Shown here one piece after another: positions 53,510-62,600 of a DNA stretch of 64,000 nucleotides (positions are counted from its first letter, which is position 1; the number at the start of each line of letters is the position of its first letter). Below the pieces are notes generated by a model. That model saw only the letters and a program-made list of their open reading frames with translations. It was not told where the DNA came from and made no database searches. The stretch lies in contig NZ_JBPBBA010000004.1 in assembly GCF_050896395.1 (NCBI RefSeq), forward strand, positions 1-64,000, in the 5' to 3' direction. This DNA is from Nioella aestuarii. Its GTDB lineage: Bacteria > Pseudomonadota > Alphaproteobacteria > Rhodobacterales > Rhodobacteraceae. A program made the translations under genes and the position numbers.

Positions 53510-54081
53510 CCGACCAGCCAACTCCAAACTACAGCAAGACGGTCTGGAAACTGGTGGGTGTCGTCAGTTTCATGTTGGCGCTCGGCTTCGCCTCGGTGCC
53601 GCTTTATGACCTGTTCTGTCGTGTGACCGGCTTCGGCGGAACAACCTCTGTCTCCGAGAGTGCCAGCGATGTGATCCTCGACCAGACCATCCTGATCCGC
53701 TTTGACGCATCGCTGGATCACAACATGGAATGGGAGTTTGAAGCGCCCTCCGAGCCGATGGAAATTCGCATCGGTGAAACCGGCATGGCCTTCTACACCG
53801 CTTACAACCCGACCGACCGTCCGATTGCCGGTACGGCGACCTATAACGTCACGCCCTATGTGGCGGGTGGGTACTTCTCCAAGATCGCATGCTTCTGTTT
53901 CACCCAGCAGATCCTTGACCCAGGCGAGCGGGTGGAGATGCCCGTGACCTTCTATGTGGATCCCGAAATCGTCAACGACTCGGAAGCACGCCACATCCCC
54001 GCAATAACCTTGTCCTATACGTTCTACGAAACGGACTTGCCCGAAGACGAATACGCCGCGCTAGACGGCGACAGTGAGTGA
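53506..54081 (+). CDS. ctaG: Cytochrome c oxidase assembly protein CtaG (Cox11)
   Basis: Copper chaperone that delivers Cu(B) to subunit I. The 191-residue protein has an N-terminal membrane anchor (about 13-34), a periplasmic domain and the copper-binding CFCF motif at 129-132 (IACFCFTQQIL), with a further conserved Cys at residue 38 (LFCRVTG). Length matches Cox11/CtaG. Start overlaps the CoxF-like gene by four bases. Confidence 0.95.
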   Translation: MTDQPTPNYSKTVWKLVGVVSFMLALGFASVPLYDLFCRVTGFGGTTSVSESASDVILDQTILIRFDASLDHNMEWEFEAPSEPMEIRIGETGMAFYTAYNPTDRPIAGTATYNVTPYVAGGYFSKIACFCFTQQILDPGERVEMPVTFYVDPEIVNDSEARHIPAITLSYTFYETDLPEDEYAALDGDSE

Positions 54082-54101
54082 CCACGGAAGGACCGCGCAA
54101 A

Positions 54102-54917
54102 ATGGCCCACGCTAAAAACCACGACTACCACATTCTCACACCCTCGATTTACCCGTTCCTCGGGGCCGTCTCGGCATTCCTGATGCTTTTTGGCGTCGTC
54201 CTGTGGATTTCGGGAAATGGCCCCTGGCTTTTCGCCATCGGCCTGATCGGTGTTCTCTACGTCATGTTCGGCTGGTGGAAGGACATGGTGCACGAAGGCA
54301 ATAACGGCGTTGACCACACCCCCGTTGTACGGATCGGCCTGCGCTATGGCTTCATCCTGTTCATCCTGTCTGAGGTGTTCTTTTTCCTCGCGTGGTTCTG
54401 GGCCTTCTTCAAGCACATGCTCTACCCGATGAGCGAATATGAAGGCTCCACCTACGTGACGCCCGAAATCTACCTGGTCGACGCGTTCCACCTGCCGCTG
54501 ATCAACACGCTGGTCCTGCTGCTGTCGGGCTGTGCCGTGACCTGGGCTCACCACGCACTGGTGCATGAAAACAACCGCAAGGACCTGATCTGGGGTCTGT
54601 CCATCGGCATCATCCTGGGCCTCGCATTCACCGGACTTCAGGCCTTTGAATACTGGGAACTGATTGCCCATTACGGCTGGACCTTCGGCGGCGATCGCTT
54701 CTTCGGCGCCTTCTTCATGGCCACCGGCTTCCACGGCTTCCACGTTATCATCGGGACGATCTTCCTGACCGTCTGTCTGTTCCGTGCCATCGCGGGGGAT
54801 TTCACGCCCGAGCGTCATGCCGGGTTCGAGGCCGCTGCCTGGTACTGGCACTTCGTGGACGTCGTCTGGCTGTTCCTGTTCTTCGCAGTGTACATCTGGG
54901 GTCAGTCGGCCCTGTAA
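54102..54917 (+). CDS. ctaE: Cytochrome c oxidase subunit III
   Basis: A 271-residue integral membrane subunit with seven hydrophobic segments. Family features: HDYHILTPSIYPFLGAVSAF near the start, LRYGFILFILSEVFFFLAWFWAFF near 82-105, NTLVLLLSGCAVTWAHHAL near 144-162, and GFHGFHVIIGTIFL near 207-220 with WYWHFVDVVWLFLF near the end. ATG at 54102 (MAHAKNHDYH) is preferred over the GTG at 54078. Confidence 0.96.
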   Translation: MAHAKNHDYHILTPSIYPFLGAVSAFLMLFGVVLWISGNGPWLFAIGLIGVLYVMFGWWKDMVHEGNNGVDHTPVVRIGLRYGFILFILSEVFFFLAWFWAFFKHMLYPMSEYEGSTYVTPEIYLVDAFHLPLINTLVLLLSGCAVTWAHHALVHENNRKDLIWGLSIGIILGLAFTGLQAFEYWELIAHYGWTFGGDRFFGAFFMATGFHGFHVIIGTIFLTVCLFRAIAGDFTPERHAGFEAAAWYWHFVDVVWLFLFFAVYIWGQSAL

Positions 54918-54947
54918 CCACCGGGCCGTCTGTGCGGGACGGCCTGA

Positions 54948-54982
54948 CATGTTCCAGCAGTGCGTGGTCATGCTGGAACATG
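54948..54982. repeat. Long inverted repeat behind ctaE
   Basis: Perfect 12-bp arms CATGTTCCAGCA (54948-54959) and TGCTGGAACATG (54971-54982) with an 11-base loop. No T-run follows, so an mRNA stability hairpin or a protein site is more likely than termination. Confidence 0.65.
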
Positions 54983-55018
54983 AACGAGCAGGCAACTATG
55001 CCACTACACAAACCAAGG

Positions 55019-55042
55019 GGCCGGCCACGGGGTCGGCCTTTT
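55019..55042 (+). terminator. Likely rho-independent terminator between ctaE and surf1
   Basis: GGCCGGCC (55019-55026) pairs with GGTCGGCC (55031-55038), seven of eight bases, followed by TTTT. It lies 21 bases before the surf1 start, so it may attenuate rather than stop transcription. Confidence 0.6.
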
Positions 55043-55062
55043 CCCGTGGAGGACGCGAGCAA

Positions 55063-55740
55063 ATGAAACGGGTGATCTTGCCCTTGCTGTTCGGTGTGGT
55101 TGGCTGTGCCATCCTGCTTAAGCTCGGTTTCTGGCAGGTGGACAGGCTGGCGTGGAAACAGGCCCTGCTGGCTGATATCGACGCGCGGATCGTGGCCGCG
55201 CCAGTGGATTTGCCTGACGCGCCGAACGAGCAAGAGGACCAGTTCCTGCCCGTCGCCGTTTCCGGTGTGATCGGATCGGGCGAGATCACCATCCTTGCTT
55301 CGCTCCGCAACGCCGGGCCGGTCTTTCGCATCATCCGCGATTTCGAGACCGAGGACGGTCGGCGCATCCTGATCGACATGGGCTTCGTCCGGGAAACCGA
55401 GCGCGAGACGCCCCGCGCGGGCAATGTCCCCGCTGATCTGGTGGGCAACCTGCACTGGCCGGATGAGATCGGCAACCAGACCCCCGCGCCCGATTTGGAG
55501 GCAGGCATTTGGTTCGCCCGCGATATCCCCGCCATGGCCGAGGCACTGGAAACCGAACCCGTCTTGCTGGTATTGCTTGATCCGCCGCAAACGGACCTTG
55601 GCGTGACGCCCTTCCCCGTGGACAGCGGGGCGATTCCGAACGACCACTTGTCCTACGCGATCACCTGGTTTCTGCTGGCGGCCGTGTGGTTGGGGATGAC
55701 ACTCTATCTTGTCTGGCGTATCAGCAGGCGAGCGAACTGA
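55063..55740 (+). CDS. SURF1 family protein
   Basis: A 225-residue SURF1/Shy1 homologue that helps insert heme A into cytochrome oxidase. Features: an N-terminal transmembrane helix (LPLLFGVVGCAILLKLGFWQVDRLAWK, with the family WQvdRl motif), a periplasmic domain, and a C-terminal transmembrane helix (HLSYAITWFLLAAVWLGMTLYLVWR). ATG at 55063 is chosen; the longer frame runs through the ctaE terminator region. thrC follows after 16 bases. Confidence 0.9.
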   Translation: MKRVILPLLFGVVGCAILLKLGFWQVDRLAWKQALLADIDARIVAAPVDLPDAPNEQEDQFLPVAVSGVIGSGEITILASLRNAGPVFRIIRDFETEDGRRILIDMGFVRETERETPRAGNVPADLVGNLHWPDEIGNQTPAPDLEAGIWFARDIPAMAEALETEPVLLVLLDPPQTDLGVTPFPVDSGAIPNDHLSYAITWFLLAAVWLGMTLYLVWRISRRAN

Positions 55741-55756
55741 AGGCACTGAATTACCC

Positions 55757-57145
55757 ATGCGTTATGTCTCGACCAGGGGCGCGGCCCCGGACCTGAGTTT
55801 TGAAGAAGCGATGCTGACCGGGCTGGCCCGCGACGGGGGGCTTTACGTGCCCGCCGAAATCCCGACCATGAGCCACGCCGATATCGCCGCGCTGGCGGGT
55901 CTGAGCTACGAAGAGGTCGCCTTCCGCGTAATGCGTCCCTTCATTGGCGATGCGTTCACGGACGAGGAATTTGCTGACATCATAGCTCGCGCCTATGCGG
56001 GTTTCGGCCACGACGCGCGCGCGCCTTTGGTGCAACTTGCCCCGAACCATTTCCTGCTGGAACTGTTCCACGGGCCCACGCTGGCCTTCAAGGACTTCGC
56101 CATGCAGCTCATTGGTCAGCTGTTCCAGGCCTCTCTCAGCCGGTCGGGCAAGCGAGTGACCATCGTGGGCGCGACCTCGGGCGATACCGGGTCGGCGGCG
56201 ATGGAGGCGTTCCGAGGCCTCAACAATGTCGATGTCTTCATCCTCTTCCCCCATGGCCGTGTCAGCGACGTACAGCGCCGCCAGATGACGACGGTGAGCG
56301 AGGCGAATGCCCACGCCCTCGCCCTGACCGGCGATTTCGACGATTGCCAGGCGCGGCTGAAGGATATGTTCAACGACCATGCCTTCCGCGACGAGGTGCA
56401 TCTTGCGGGCGTGAACTCGATCAACTGGGCGCGTGTTCTGGCGCAGGTCGTGTATTACTTCACCGCCGCCGTTTCCCTCGGCGCACCGCATCGCGCAGTC
56501 AGCTTCACCGTGCCCACGGGCAATTTTGGTGACATATTCGCAGGCTACATCGCCAAGCGCATGGGGCTGCCGATTGAACAGCTGGTGATCGCCACCAACC
56601 AGAACGACATCCTGCACCGGGCGATTTCCGGAGGCGCTTATGAAACCCATGGCGTCACCCCCTCGATCAGCCCGTCGATGGATATCCAGGTGTCCTCCAA
56701 CTTCGAACGCGCGCTCTTCGACGTCTATGACCGCGACGGCGGGGTCGTGGCGCAATTGATGGACGAATTGAAAGGGCAGGGCGGGTTCAAGATTTCCCAA
56801 GGCGCGCTGGAACGGCTGCGCGGGCTTTTCGCCTCTGGCCGCTGCTCGGAAGAGGAAACGCTCGCCATGATCACCCGCGCCAACGCGGAGATGGGGGAGC
56901 TTTTGTGTCCGCATTCTGCCGTGGGCGTCCATGTCGCGCAGGACCATCTGGGCGCAACACCGATGATCACGCTGGCCACTGCGCATCCTGCGAAGTTCCC
57001 CGATGCGGTGGAACAGGCCAGCGGCATTCGTCCGGGCCTGCCCTCGCGTATGGCTGATCTCTTTGATCGTGAAGAGCGTGTGACCCGCGTGGAAAATGAT
57101 CTGGCCGCGCTTCAGGCCCTCGTCCGCAAGGAGCGCGCCGCTTGA
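55757..57145 (+). CDS. thrC: Threonine synthase
   Basis: PLP enzyme that converts O-phosphohomoserine to threonine. The 462-residue protein starts MRYVSTRGAAPDLSFEEAML and has the PLP lysine K112 in HGPTLAFKDFAMQL, with VGATSGDTGSAAMEAF and VPTGNFGDIFAGYIAKRMGLP as further family blocks. Length fits the plant/fungal/enterobacterial ThrC type. Its stop overlaps the next gene's TTG start by four bases. Confidence 0.95.
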   Translation: MRYVSTRGAAPDLSFEEAMLTGLARDGGLYVPAEIPTMSHADIAALAGLSYEEVAFRVMRPFIGDAFTDEEFADIIARAYAGFGHDARAPLVQLAPNHFLLELFHGPTLAFKDFAMQLIGQLFQASLSRSGKRVTIVGATSGDTGSAAMEAFRGLNNVDVFILFPHGRVSDVQRRQMTTVSEANAHALALTGDFDDCQARLKDMFNDHAFRDEVHLAGVNSINWARVLAQVVYYFTAAVSLGAPHRAVSFTVPTGNFGDIFAGYIAKRMGLPIEQLVIATNQNDILHRAISGGAYETHGVTPSISPSMDIQVSSNFERALFDVYDRDGGVVAQLMDELKGQGGFKISQGALERLRGLFASGRCSEEETLAMITRANAEMGELLCPHSAVGVHVAQDHLGATPMITLATAHPAKFPDAVEQASGIRPGLPSRMADLFDREERVTRVENDLAALQALVRKERAA

Positions 57146-58404
57146 CCGTTCAACTTCATACTCTGGCAAACGGTATGCGCATCGTGACCGAGCACATGCC
57201 GGGGCTGCAGTCGGCGGCCGTGGGCGTCTGGGTCAATGCTGGCGGGCGACACGAACTGCCCGAACAGAATGGCATTGCCCATTTCCTCGAACACATGGCC
57301 TTCAAGGGCACCAAGCGCCGGTCAGCCCTGCAAATTGCCGAGGAGATCGAGGATGTGGGCGGCTATATCAACGCCTATACCAGCCGCGAGGTCACGGCCT
57401 ATTACGCCCGCGTCCTGAAGGATGACGTGCCGCTGGCGATGGACCTGATATCCGACATCCTGCTGAACCCGGTATTCGATCCGCGAGAGATCGAGGTGGA
57501 ACGCGGTGTGATCCTGCAGGAAATCGGGCAGGCGCTGGACACCCCCGACGACATCATCTTCGACTGGCTGCAAGAGGTGGCCTATCCAGAACAACCTCTT
57601 GGCCGAACCATCCTTGGCCCGGTGGACCGGGTGAAATCCTTCGACAAGGCCGATCTGAAACGGTTTGTGGCTGAGCACTACGGGCCGGGGCAAATGATCT
57701 TGTCAGCGGCGGGAGCGGTTGACCACGACGAGATCGTGCGTCTGGCCGAGGCTGCGTTTGGCCATCTGCCAGCGGTCAAGATCTCCACCGCGTTACCGGG
57801 TGTGTTCCATGGTGGCGAACGGCGTGAGGTGAAGCAACTGGAACAGGCGCACTTCACCCTGGCGCTGGAGGCACCGGGCTATCGGTCCAATGACATCTAC
57901 ACCGCGCAAATCTATGCGACCGCGCTTGGCGGCAGCATGTCCTCTCGGCTGTTTCAGGAAGTCCGTGAAAAGCGGGGCCTGTGCTACACGATCTATTCCC
58001 AGGTCGGCGCCTATGACGATACCGGAATGCTGACGATCTATGCGGGAACCGGGGGTGAGGATCTGGCGGCTTTGTCCGACCTGACCATCGAGGAAGTGCG
58101 GCGGTCGGTCGACGGGCTGACCCAGGCAGAAATCGACCGCGCCCGTGCACAGATGAAGGCGGGGATGCTGATGGGGCTGGAAAGCCCCTCGGCGCGTGCC
58201 GAACGCCTGGCGCGGCTTGTGGCGATCTGGGACAGGGTGCCCCCGCTTCAGGAAAGCATTGACCGGATCGATGCTGTCGACCGGGCCGCCGTGCGCGACC
58301 ACGCCGCTGCATTGGTCAGTTCTGGGCAGGCGGCTTTGGCGCTTTATGGACCTGTCGACCGTGGCCCTCGCGTCGCTGATTTGGTGGAGCGTCTGGCTGC
58401 CTGA
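57142..58404 (+). CDS. M16 family zinc metallopeptidase (mitochondrial-processing-peptidase-like)
   Basis: A 420-residue pitrilysin-family peptidase with the inverted zinc motif HxxEH at 47-51 (HFLEHMAFKGT) and the downstream glutamate ligand in ERGVILQEIGQALDTPDD. Two M16 halves are present, the second without the zinc site. Closest in architecture to the alphaproteobacterial relatives of the mitochondrial processing peptidase beta subunit. A TTG start at 57142 overlaps thrC (TTGA), implying translational coupling. Substrate unknown. Confidence 0.92.
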   Translation: MTVQLHTLANGMRIVTEHMPGLQSAAVGVWVNAGGRHELPEQNGIAHFLEHMAFKGTKRRSALQIAEEIEDVGGYINAYTSREVTAYYARVLKDDVPLAMDLISDILLNPVFDPREIEVERGVILQEIGQALDTPDDIIFDWLQEVAYPEQPLGRTILGPVDRVKSFDKADLKRFVAEHYGPGQMILSAAGAVDHDEIVRLAEAAFGHLPAVKISTALPGVFHGGERREVKQLEQAHFTLALEAPGYRSNDIYTAQIYATALGGSMSSRLFQEVREKRGLCYTIYSQVGAYDDTGMLTIYAGTGGEDLAALSDLTIEEVRRSVDGLTQAEIDRARAQMKAGMLMGLESPSARAERLARLVAIWDRVPPLQESIDRIDAVDRAAVRDHAAALVSSGQAALALYGPVDRGPRVADLVERLAA

Positions 58405-58988
58405 TGATTGCCCGCAAAAAGAGACTCCGTATTGAAACCGAGCGCATGAGCCTGCGTCTGCCGGTTCATTCGGACTATCGGGCCTGGGCCAGCCTGCGCG
58501 ATCATTCCTCCAAGTTTCTGCAACCGTGGGAACCCACCTGGGCCGCGGATCACCTGACGCGCAAAAGCTTTACCAACCGGGTCTACTGGGCGCAGCGATC
58601 CATGGGCAACGGCAGCGCGGTGCCGCTGTTTCTGATCCGCCGTGCCGATGACGCGCTTGTCGGGGCGATCACACTGGACAATATCCGCCGCGGTCCTGCG
58701 CAGGCGGGCACGCTCGGCTATTGGATCGGTGCGCCCCATCAGCGTCAGGGTTATATGCTGGAGGCGATTGAGGCCGTCGCCCATTACGCTTTCCGCGATC
58801 TGGACCTGAGCCGGTTGGAAGCCGCCTGCCTTCCCGAAAACGCGCCGTCGCGCGGGGTGCTTGAAAAGGCGGGCTTCAAATACGAAGGCGTCGCGCAAAG
58901 CTATCTCCAGATCAATGGGCGCTGGCGCAATCACGTCCTCTACGCCATGCTAAGACACGACCGGCGCGGACGGTCCGACGCGGGCTAG
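58404..58988 (+). CDS. RimJ/RimL-like GNAT acetyltransferase
   Basis: A 194-residue GNAT protein with DALVGAITLDNIRRG, GTLGYWIGAPHQRQGYMLEAIEAVAHYAF (acetyl-CoA region near 105-130) and LEAACLPENAPSRGVLEKAGFKYEG. Such enzymes acetylate ribosomal-protein or other N-termini. Start overlaps the M16 stop by one base. Confidence 0.88.
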   Translation: MIARKKRLRIETERMSLRLPVHSDYRAWASLRDHSSKFLQPWEPTWAADHLTRKSFTNRVYWAQRSMGNGSAVPLFLIRRADDALVGAITLDNIRRGPAQAGTLGYWIGAPHQRQGYMLEAIEAVAHYAFRDLDLSRLEAACLPENAPSRGVLEKAGFKYEGVAQSYLQINGRWRNHVLYAMLRHDRRGRSDAG

Positions 58989-58997
58989 GGGGCGGTG

Positions 58998-59531
58998 ATG
59001 ACACGTTATGTGGCGCTTCTCAGGGGGGTGAATGTGGGCGGCAGGAACAGGCTTCTCATGGCCGACTGGAAGGCGCTGCTAGCGGCGCGGGGCTACGCCT
59101 GCATCGCGACATATGTCCAGAGCGGCAACGCGGTGTTTGACGCAGATGAGGCCCCGGACGAGTTGCAGGCGCAGATCACCGAAGATTTCGAAGATCGCTT
59201 TGGCTTTGCCCCCGGCTGCTGCATCCTGTCCGCCGCCGATCTGGACGCCGCGCTTGCCGCCAACCCATTTCCCGAAGTGATGGAAACCCCAAAGGCGCTG
59301 CATCTGGTGTTCCTGCACGGTGAGGCGGTGCTTGACGAAGAGGCCGCGGAAGCCCTTTGCGCGGCGGGAGAGCAGTTTCACATGGGGCAGGGGGTGTTCT
59401 ACCTTTTCACGCCCAATGGCTATGGCCGGTCCAAGATCGCCGAACGGCTGGACCGGGTGCTCAAGGCTGACCTCATGACTGCACGGAACCTGTCCAGTTG
59501 CCTCAAACTGCAAGAAATGGCCCACGCATGA
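58998..59531 (+). CDS. DUF1697 family protein
   Basis: A 177-residue DUF1697 protein: RYVALLRGVNVGGRNRLLMADWKALL at the start, YVQSGNAVFDA near 40 and the late RSKIAERLDRVLKADLMTARNLSSCLKL. No enzymatic role is known. The ATG at 58998 follows a GTG at 58995 in frame; the ATG is preferred. Its stop overlaps the next gene's ATG (ATGA). Confidence 0.85.
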   Translation: MTRYVALLRGVNVGGRNRLLMADWKALLAARGYACIATYVQSGNAVFDADEAPDELQAQITEDFEDRFGFAPGCCILSAADLDAALAANPFPEVMETPKALHLVFLHGEAVLDEEAAEALCAAGEQFHMGQGVFYLFTPNGYGRSKIAERLDRVLKADLMTARNLSSCLKLQEMAHA

Positions 59532-60949
59532 CCCGGTTGAACCCCGCTGACGAAAGCTTCCTCTCCCGCCTCGCCGCCGATCTGCCGGAGGGCGTGCTAA
59601 GCGAGGCAGAGCCGCGATACATGTCTGAGCCGCGTGGCCTCTATCACGGACAGGTCGGGATTCTGGCACGCCCTCGCAGCACCGCAGAGGTGGCCACCCT
59701 GATCCGCCACGCTGCCGCCGCGCGGGTGCCGGTTGTGCCCTACGGCGGCGGCACCGGGCTGGTCGGCGGGCAGGTCGCTTGGGATGGGCCCGCGCCTTTG
59801 GTAATCAGCCTGGAACGCATGACCGCCACGCGTGCAATGGACCCGCTGGCAGGCACCCTGATTGTCGAGGCCGGCGCGATCCTGGCCGATGTTCAGACAA
59901 CGGCAGCGGAGGCGGGCAAGCTTTTCCCCTTGTCGCTGGCCAGCGAAGGCTCTGCCCGGATCGGCGGGCTTTTGTCCACCAACGCGGGCGGCGTCAACGT
60001 GCTGCGCTACGGCAATGCCCGCGATCTGGTGTTGGGGATCGAGGCGGTGTTGCCCTCGGGCGATGTGATGCACGGCCTCAAGGGCCTTAGGAAAGACAAT
60101 CTGGGCTATGACCTGCGGCATCTGCTGATTGGGGCGGAAGGCACGCTTGGCATCATCACGGCGGCCTGTCTGCGGCTGGTGTCGCGTCCCGCCGATCAGG
60201 CCACCGCGCTGATGGTTGTGGATACGCCTGACGACGCCCTGCGCCTGCTGGATATGGCGCGCGATGTGGTGGGGGATGGGCTCTCGGCCTTTGAACTCAT
60301 CGGACGGGCAGGGTTGGAGTTTCTGGAGGAGGTCGGCCCGGAGGTCCGCCAGCCCTTTGCGGATAAGCCCGACTGGATGTGCCTGATCGACCTTGGTGTG
60401 TCGCAAGGCCAGAACGCAGGCGAGGCGTTGATGACGCTTTTCGAGGCCGCAGCAGAGGCCGAGCTGGTTCATGACGGGCTGATTTCCCAATCCGAAACAC
60501 AGCGGCAGGATTTCTGGACGATCCGGGAATCGATCCCGGAGGCGAACAAGAGGGTTGGGGCAATCTCTAGCCACGACATTTCTGTTCCCATTGGCGCGAT
60601 CCCGGCATTTCTGGAGCAAGCCCCGCGCCGACTGGCGCATCTTGGGCCTGTGCGGATCAACGGGTTTGGTCATCTGGGGGATGGGAATCTGCACTACAAC
60701 ATCTTCCCGCCCAAGGGCGAGGAGCGCGCTGCATGGCTGGACAGGCGCGATGAGGTCAAGCAGCTGATCCACGATCTGGTGGCCGAAATGGGCGGTTCGG
60801 TCTCTGCCGAACATGGGGTCGGGCGCATGAAAGTGGGTGATCTGGAACGCTATGGTGATCCCGCGATGCTAGCAGCGATGCAGGCAATCAAGACGGCGCT
60901 GGATCCATCGGGCATCATGAACCCCGGCGCAGTGCTGCGCGCGATCTGA
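59528..60949 (+). CDS. FAD-linked oxidoreductase (D-2-hydroxyacid dehydrogenase / GlcD-like)
   Basis: A 473-residue protein with the VAO-type FAD domain (PVVPYGGGTGLVGGQVAWDGP near 75-95, GGLLSTNAGGVNVLRYGNARDLVLG near 150-175, LLIGAEGTLGIITAACLRL near 200-218) and the C-terminal FAD-oxidase domain with a metal-site motif GFGHLGDGNLHYN and SAEHGVGRMK. This fits D-2-hydroxyglutarate or D-lactate dehydrogenases and GlcD. The exact substrate cannot be told. A strong hairpin follows. Confidence 0.9.
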   Translation: MTRLNPADESFLSRLAADLPEGVLSEAEPRYMSEPRGLYHGQVGILARPRSTAEVATLIRHAAAARVPVVPYGGGTGLVGGQVAWDGPAPLVISLERMTATRAMDPLAGTLIVEAGAILADVQTTAAEAGKLFPLSLASEGSARIGGLLSTNAGGVNVLRYGNARDLVLGIEAVLPSGDVMHGLKGLRKDNLGYDLRHLLIGAEGTLGIITAACLRLVSRPADQATALMVVDTPDDALRLLDMARDVVGDGLSAFELIGRAGLEFLEEVGPEVRQPFADKPDWMCLIDLGVSQGQNAGEALMTLFEAAAEAELVHDGLISQSETQRQDFWTIRESIPEANKRVGAISSHDISVPIGAIPAFLEQAPRRLAHLGPVRINGFGHLGDGNLHYNIFPPKGEERAAWLDRRDEVKQLIHDLVAEMGGSVSAEHGVGRMKVGDLERYGDPAMLAAMQAIKTALDPSGIMNPGAVLRAI

Positions 60950-60961
60950 TCCTGGGGCCCT

Positions 60962-61011
60962 AAGAACGGGGTGACGCCCCGTCGGGGGATGACGGGGCGC
61001 CCTGGGTTCTT
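60962..61011. terminator. Large GC-rich hairpin terminator
   Basis: A nested inverted repeat: inner stem CGCCCCGTC/GACGGGGCG (60975-60983, 60991-60999) and an outer AAGAAC/GTTCTT stem (60962-60967, 61006-61011). It closes the FAD-dehydrogenase operon. Confidence 0.7.
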
Positions 61012-61030
61012 GTCATTAGCAAGCAACATT

Positions 61031-61075
61031 GTTCGTGAGTGACGAACACGCCCACTTAACCAGTGATTGGTTAAG
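61031..61075. promoter_or_regulatory. Two palindromes in the promoter of the 61210 gene
   Basis: GTTCGT-gagtg-ACGAAC (61031-61047) and CTTAACCA-gtgat-TGGTTAAG (61055-61075) are perfect inverted repeats with 5-base centres, spaced 24 bp centre to centre. They lie 135-180 bases before the only nearby rightward start, in the 198-base gap 61012-61209. Candidate operator pair; the regulator is not in the window. Confidence 0.55.
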
Positions 61076-61209
61076 TAATCGTAAATCGCAGAACATTTTT
61101 TGCAGATCCGGTCAGGGTGGACGGGATTTGCGGCAGATCAATGTAGCCTCTCATCGCCATTGGCTATGCTGGACACCACGAAGGCTACAACGGACAAGGG
61201 ATTGCCCCG

Positions 61210-61986
61210 ATGGCGCGGGTGCCTCGCAATGTCATCACCGTTTCCCCACCCAACCTGGACCGCTCCGGGTTTCTGAGCCTTGAGAAGGGCCTTGCAGAAC
61301 CGGATCATTCCACAGGTCGGGATTGGCTGATCGACCGGCTATCCCAAGGGTTACAGGTGCGTATGCTTCGCCCCCCTCTTCGTGGTTTCATCGAGTTTGT
61401 GCCCGGCCGCGCCACTTGGCGACCGATCACCGGGGCCGGTCAATCGGTGGTGATCGAAGCCCTGCGGGTGGATGGGCAGGCCGGGCGTGTGGTCGGTATA
61501 GGGGCGCTGCTGCGCGTCGCGGAAGACTGGGCGCGGTACTTCGGGTTCTCCACGCTGCTGATCATGGTGCGTGACGGTGATGATCCGGAAATGCGGGCAG
61601 AGCTGCGTCGTCAGAACTATGTGACGCTGGACCGGACCATGGGCAGCGTGCAGCTTTGGGGGCGGGTGCTGCAGGGGCCAATATCCTTGCCCCTTCTGCC
61701 ACAGGACTGGCTCGGACGGGCGAGCCGGTTGGGGCCGGGTCTGGTGGTACAAAGCCTCGGCGATGGCGACGCACTTTGGCAAAGGGCGGAAGAGTTGCTA
61801 AGCCGCGGTCGCGAGGCCGGGCTGGCTACCCGCCACGATCACCTGAGTAAACCCGAGCAGGCACGTGTGCGCCTTGCCAGCCCGGATGCAATGTCATGCG
61901 TGGTGCTGGATGGCGATCTTGTTGGCTACAAGGGATGGTCCGTTACCCAGATCTGGCAGGAAATTTGCCGCCGTAAAGGGATCTAG
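61210..61986 (+). CDS. GNAT-like protein of unknown function
   Basis: A 258-residue protein. The GFIEFVPGRATWRP motif at 59-72 and VVGIGALLRVAEDWARYFGFSTLLIMV near 93-119 resemble a GNAT acetyl-CoA-binding fold of the kind with a GFIEYxPGxxxWR signature (YoaP-related). The C-terminal 100 residues match nothing I recognise. Its stop overlaps that of convergent apt by three to four bases. Upstream are two palindromes, which suggests regulated expression. Function unknown. Confidence 0.65.
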   Translation: MARVPRNVITVSPPNLDRSGFLSLEKGLAEPDHSTGRDWLIDRLSQGLQVRMLRPPLRGFIEFVPGRATWRPITGAGQSVVIEALRVDGQAGRVVGIGALLRVAEDWARYFGFSTLLIMVRDGDDPEMRAELRRQNYVTLDRTMGSVQLWGRVLQGPISLPLLPQDWLGRASRLGPGLVVQSLGDGDALWQRAEELLSRGREAGLATRHDHLSKPEQARVRLASPDAMSCVVLDGDLVGYKGWSVTQIWQEICRRKGI

Positions 61987-62522
61987 TCGCCCTCGAACTC
62001 GCAGAGCGTGTGAACCGACATGCCCATTGCCTCCAGCCGCTTGCGCCCGCCCAGATCGGGCAGGTCCACGACAAATGCCGTGCCAACGACCTGAGCACCC
62101 AACCGTTCGATCAGCTTGATCCCGGCCTCGGCCGTGCCGCCGGTGGCCAGCAGGTCATCGACCAGCAGAACGGTTTCGCCCGGTTGCAGACAATCGTCAT
62201 GGATTTCGACCGTCGCACTGGCATATTCCAGCGTGTAATCCTGCGAAATCGTCTTGCCCGGCAGTTTGCCCTTCTTGCGGATCGGCACGAAGCCCACGGA
62301 AAGCTGATGCGCCACCGCGCCACCAAGGATGAACCCCCGAGCCTCCAACCCTGCGACCTTGTCGATGCGTCGCCCGACGAAAGGCGCAAGCAGCTGGTCG
62401 ATGGCCAGCCGAAAGCCGCGCGGATCGAGGAAAAGCGTCGTCACATCGCGGAACATGATGCCTTCATGGGGGAAGTCCGGGATCGTGCGGATGTAGTCTG
62501 CGACCACCTTTTGATCGAGCAT
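61983..62522 (-). CDS. apt: Adenine phosphoribosyltransferase
   Basis: Salvages adenine to AMP. The 179-residue protein has the PRPP-binding motif ETVLLVDDLLATGGTAEAGIKLI near 122-144, the N-terminal IRTIPDFPHEGIMFRDVTTLF and AGLEARGFILGGAVAHQL. Length is standard. The stop overlaps the GNAT-like gene's stop (CTAG). Confidence 0.96.
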   Translation of the reverse strand: MLDQKVVADYIRTIPDFPHEGIMFRDVTTLFLDPRGFRLAIDQLLAPFVGRRIDKVAGLEARGFILGGAVAHQLSVGFVPIRKKGKLPGKTISQDYTLEYASATVEIHDDCLQPGETVLLVDDLLATGGTAEAGIKLIERLGAQVVGTAFVVDLPDLGGRKRLEAMGMSVHTLCEFEGD

Positions 62523-62600
62523 CGAAGCGGGCCTTTCATGGCTGAGTGTCCGGGCATCAACATAGCGGCCGCCGCGGCGCGGTGCAGCCCCTTTTCGCGA

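Noticed and set aside
59597..60814. 405-codon minus-strand frame opposite the FAD dehydrogenase
   Set aside because: Shadow of a well-conserved flavoenzyme gene.
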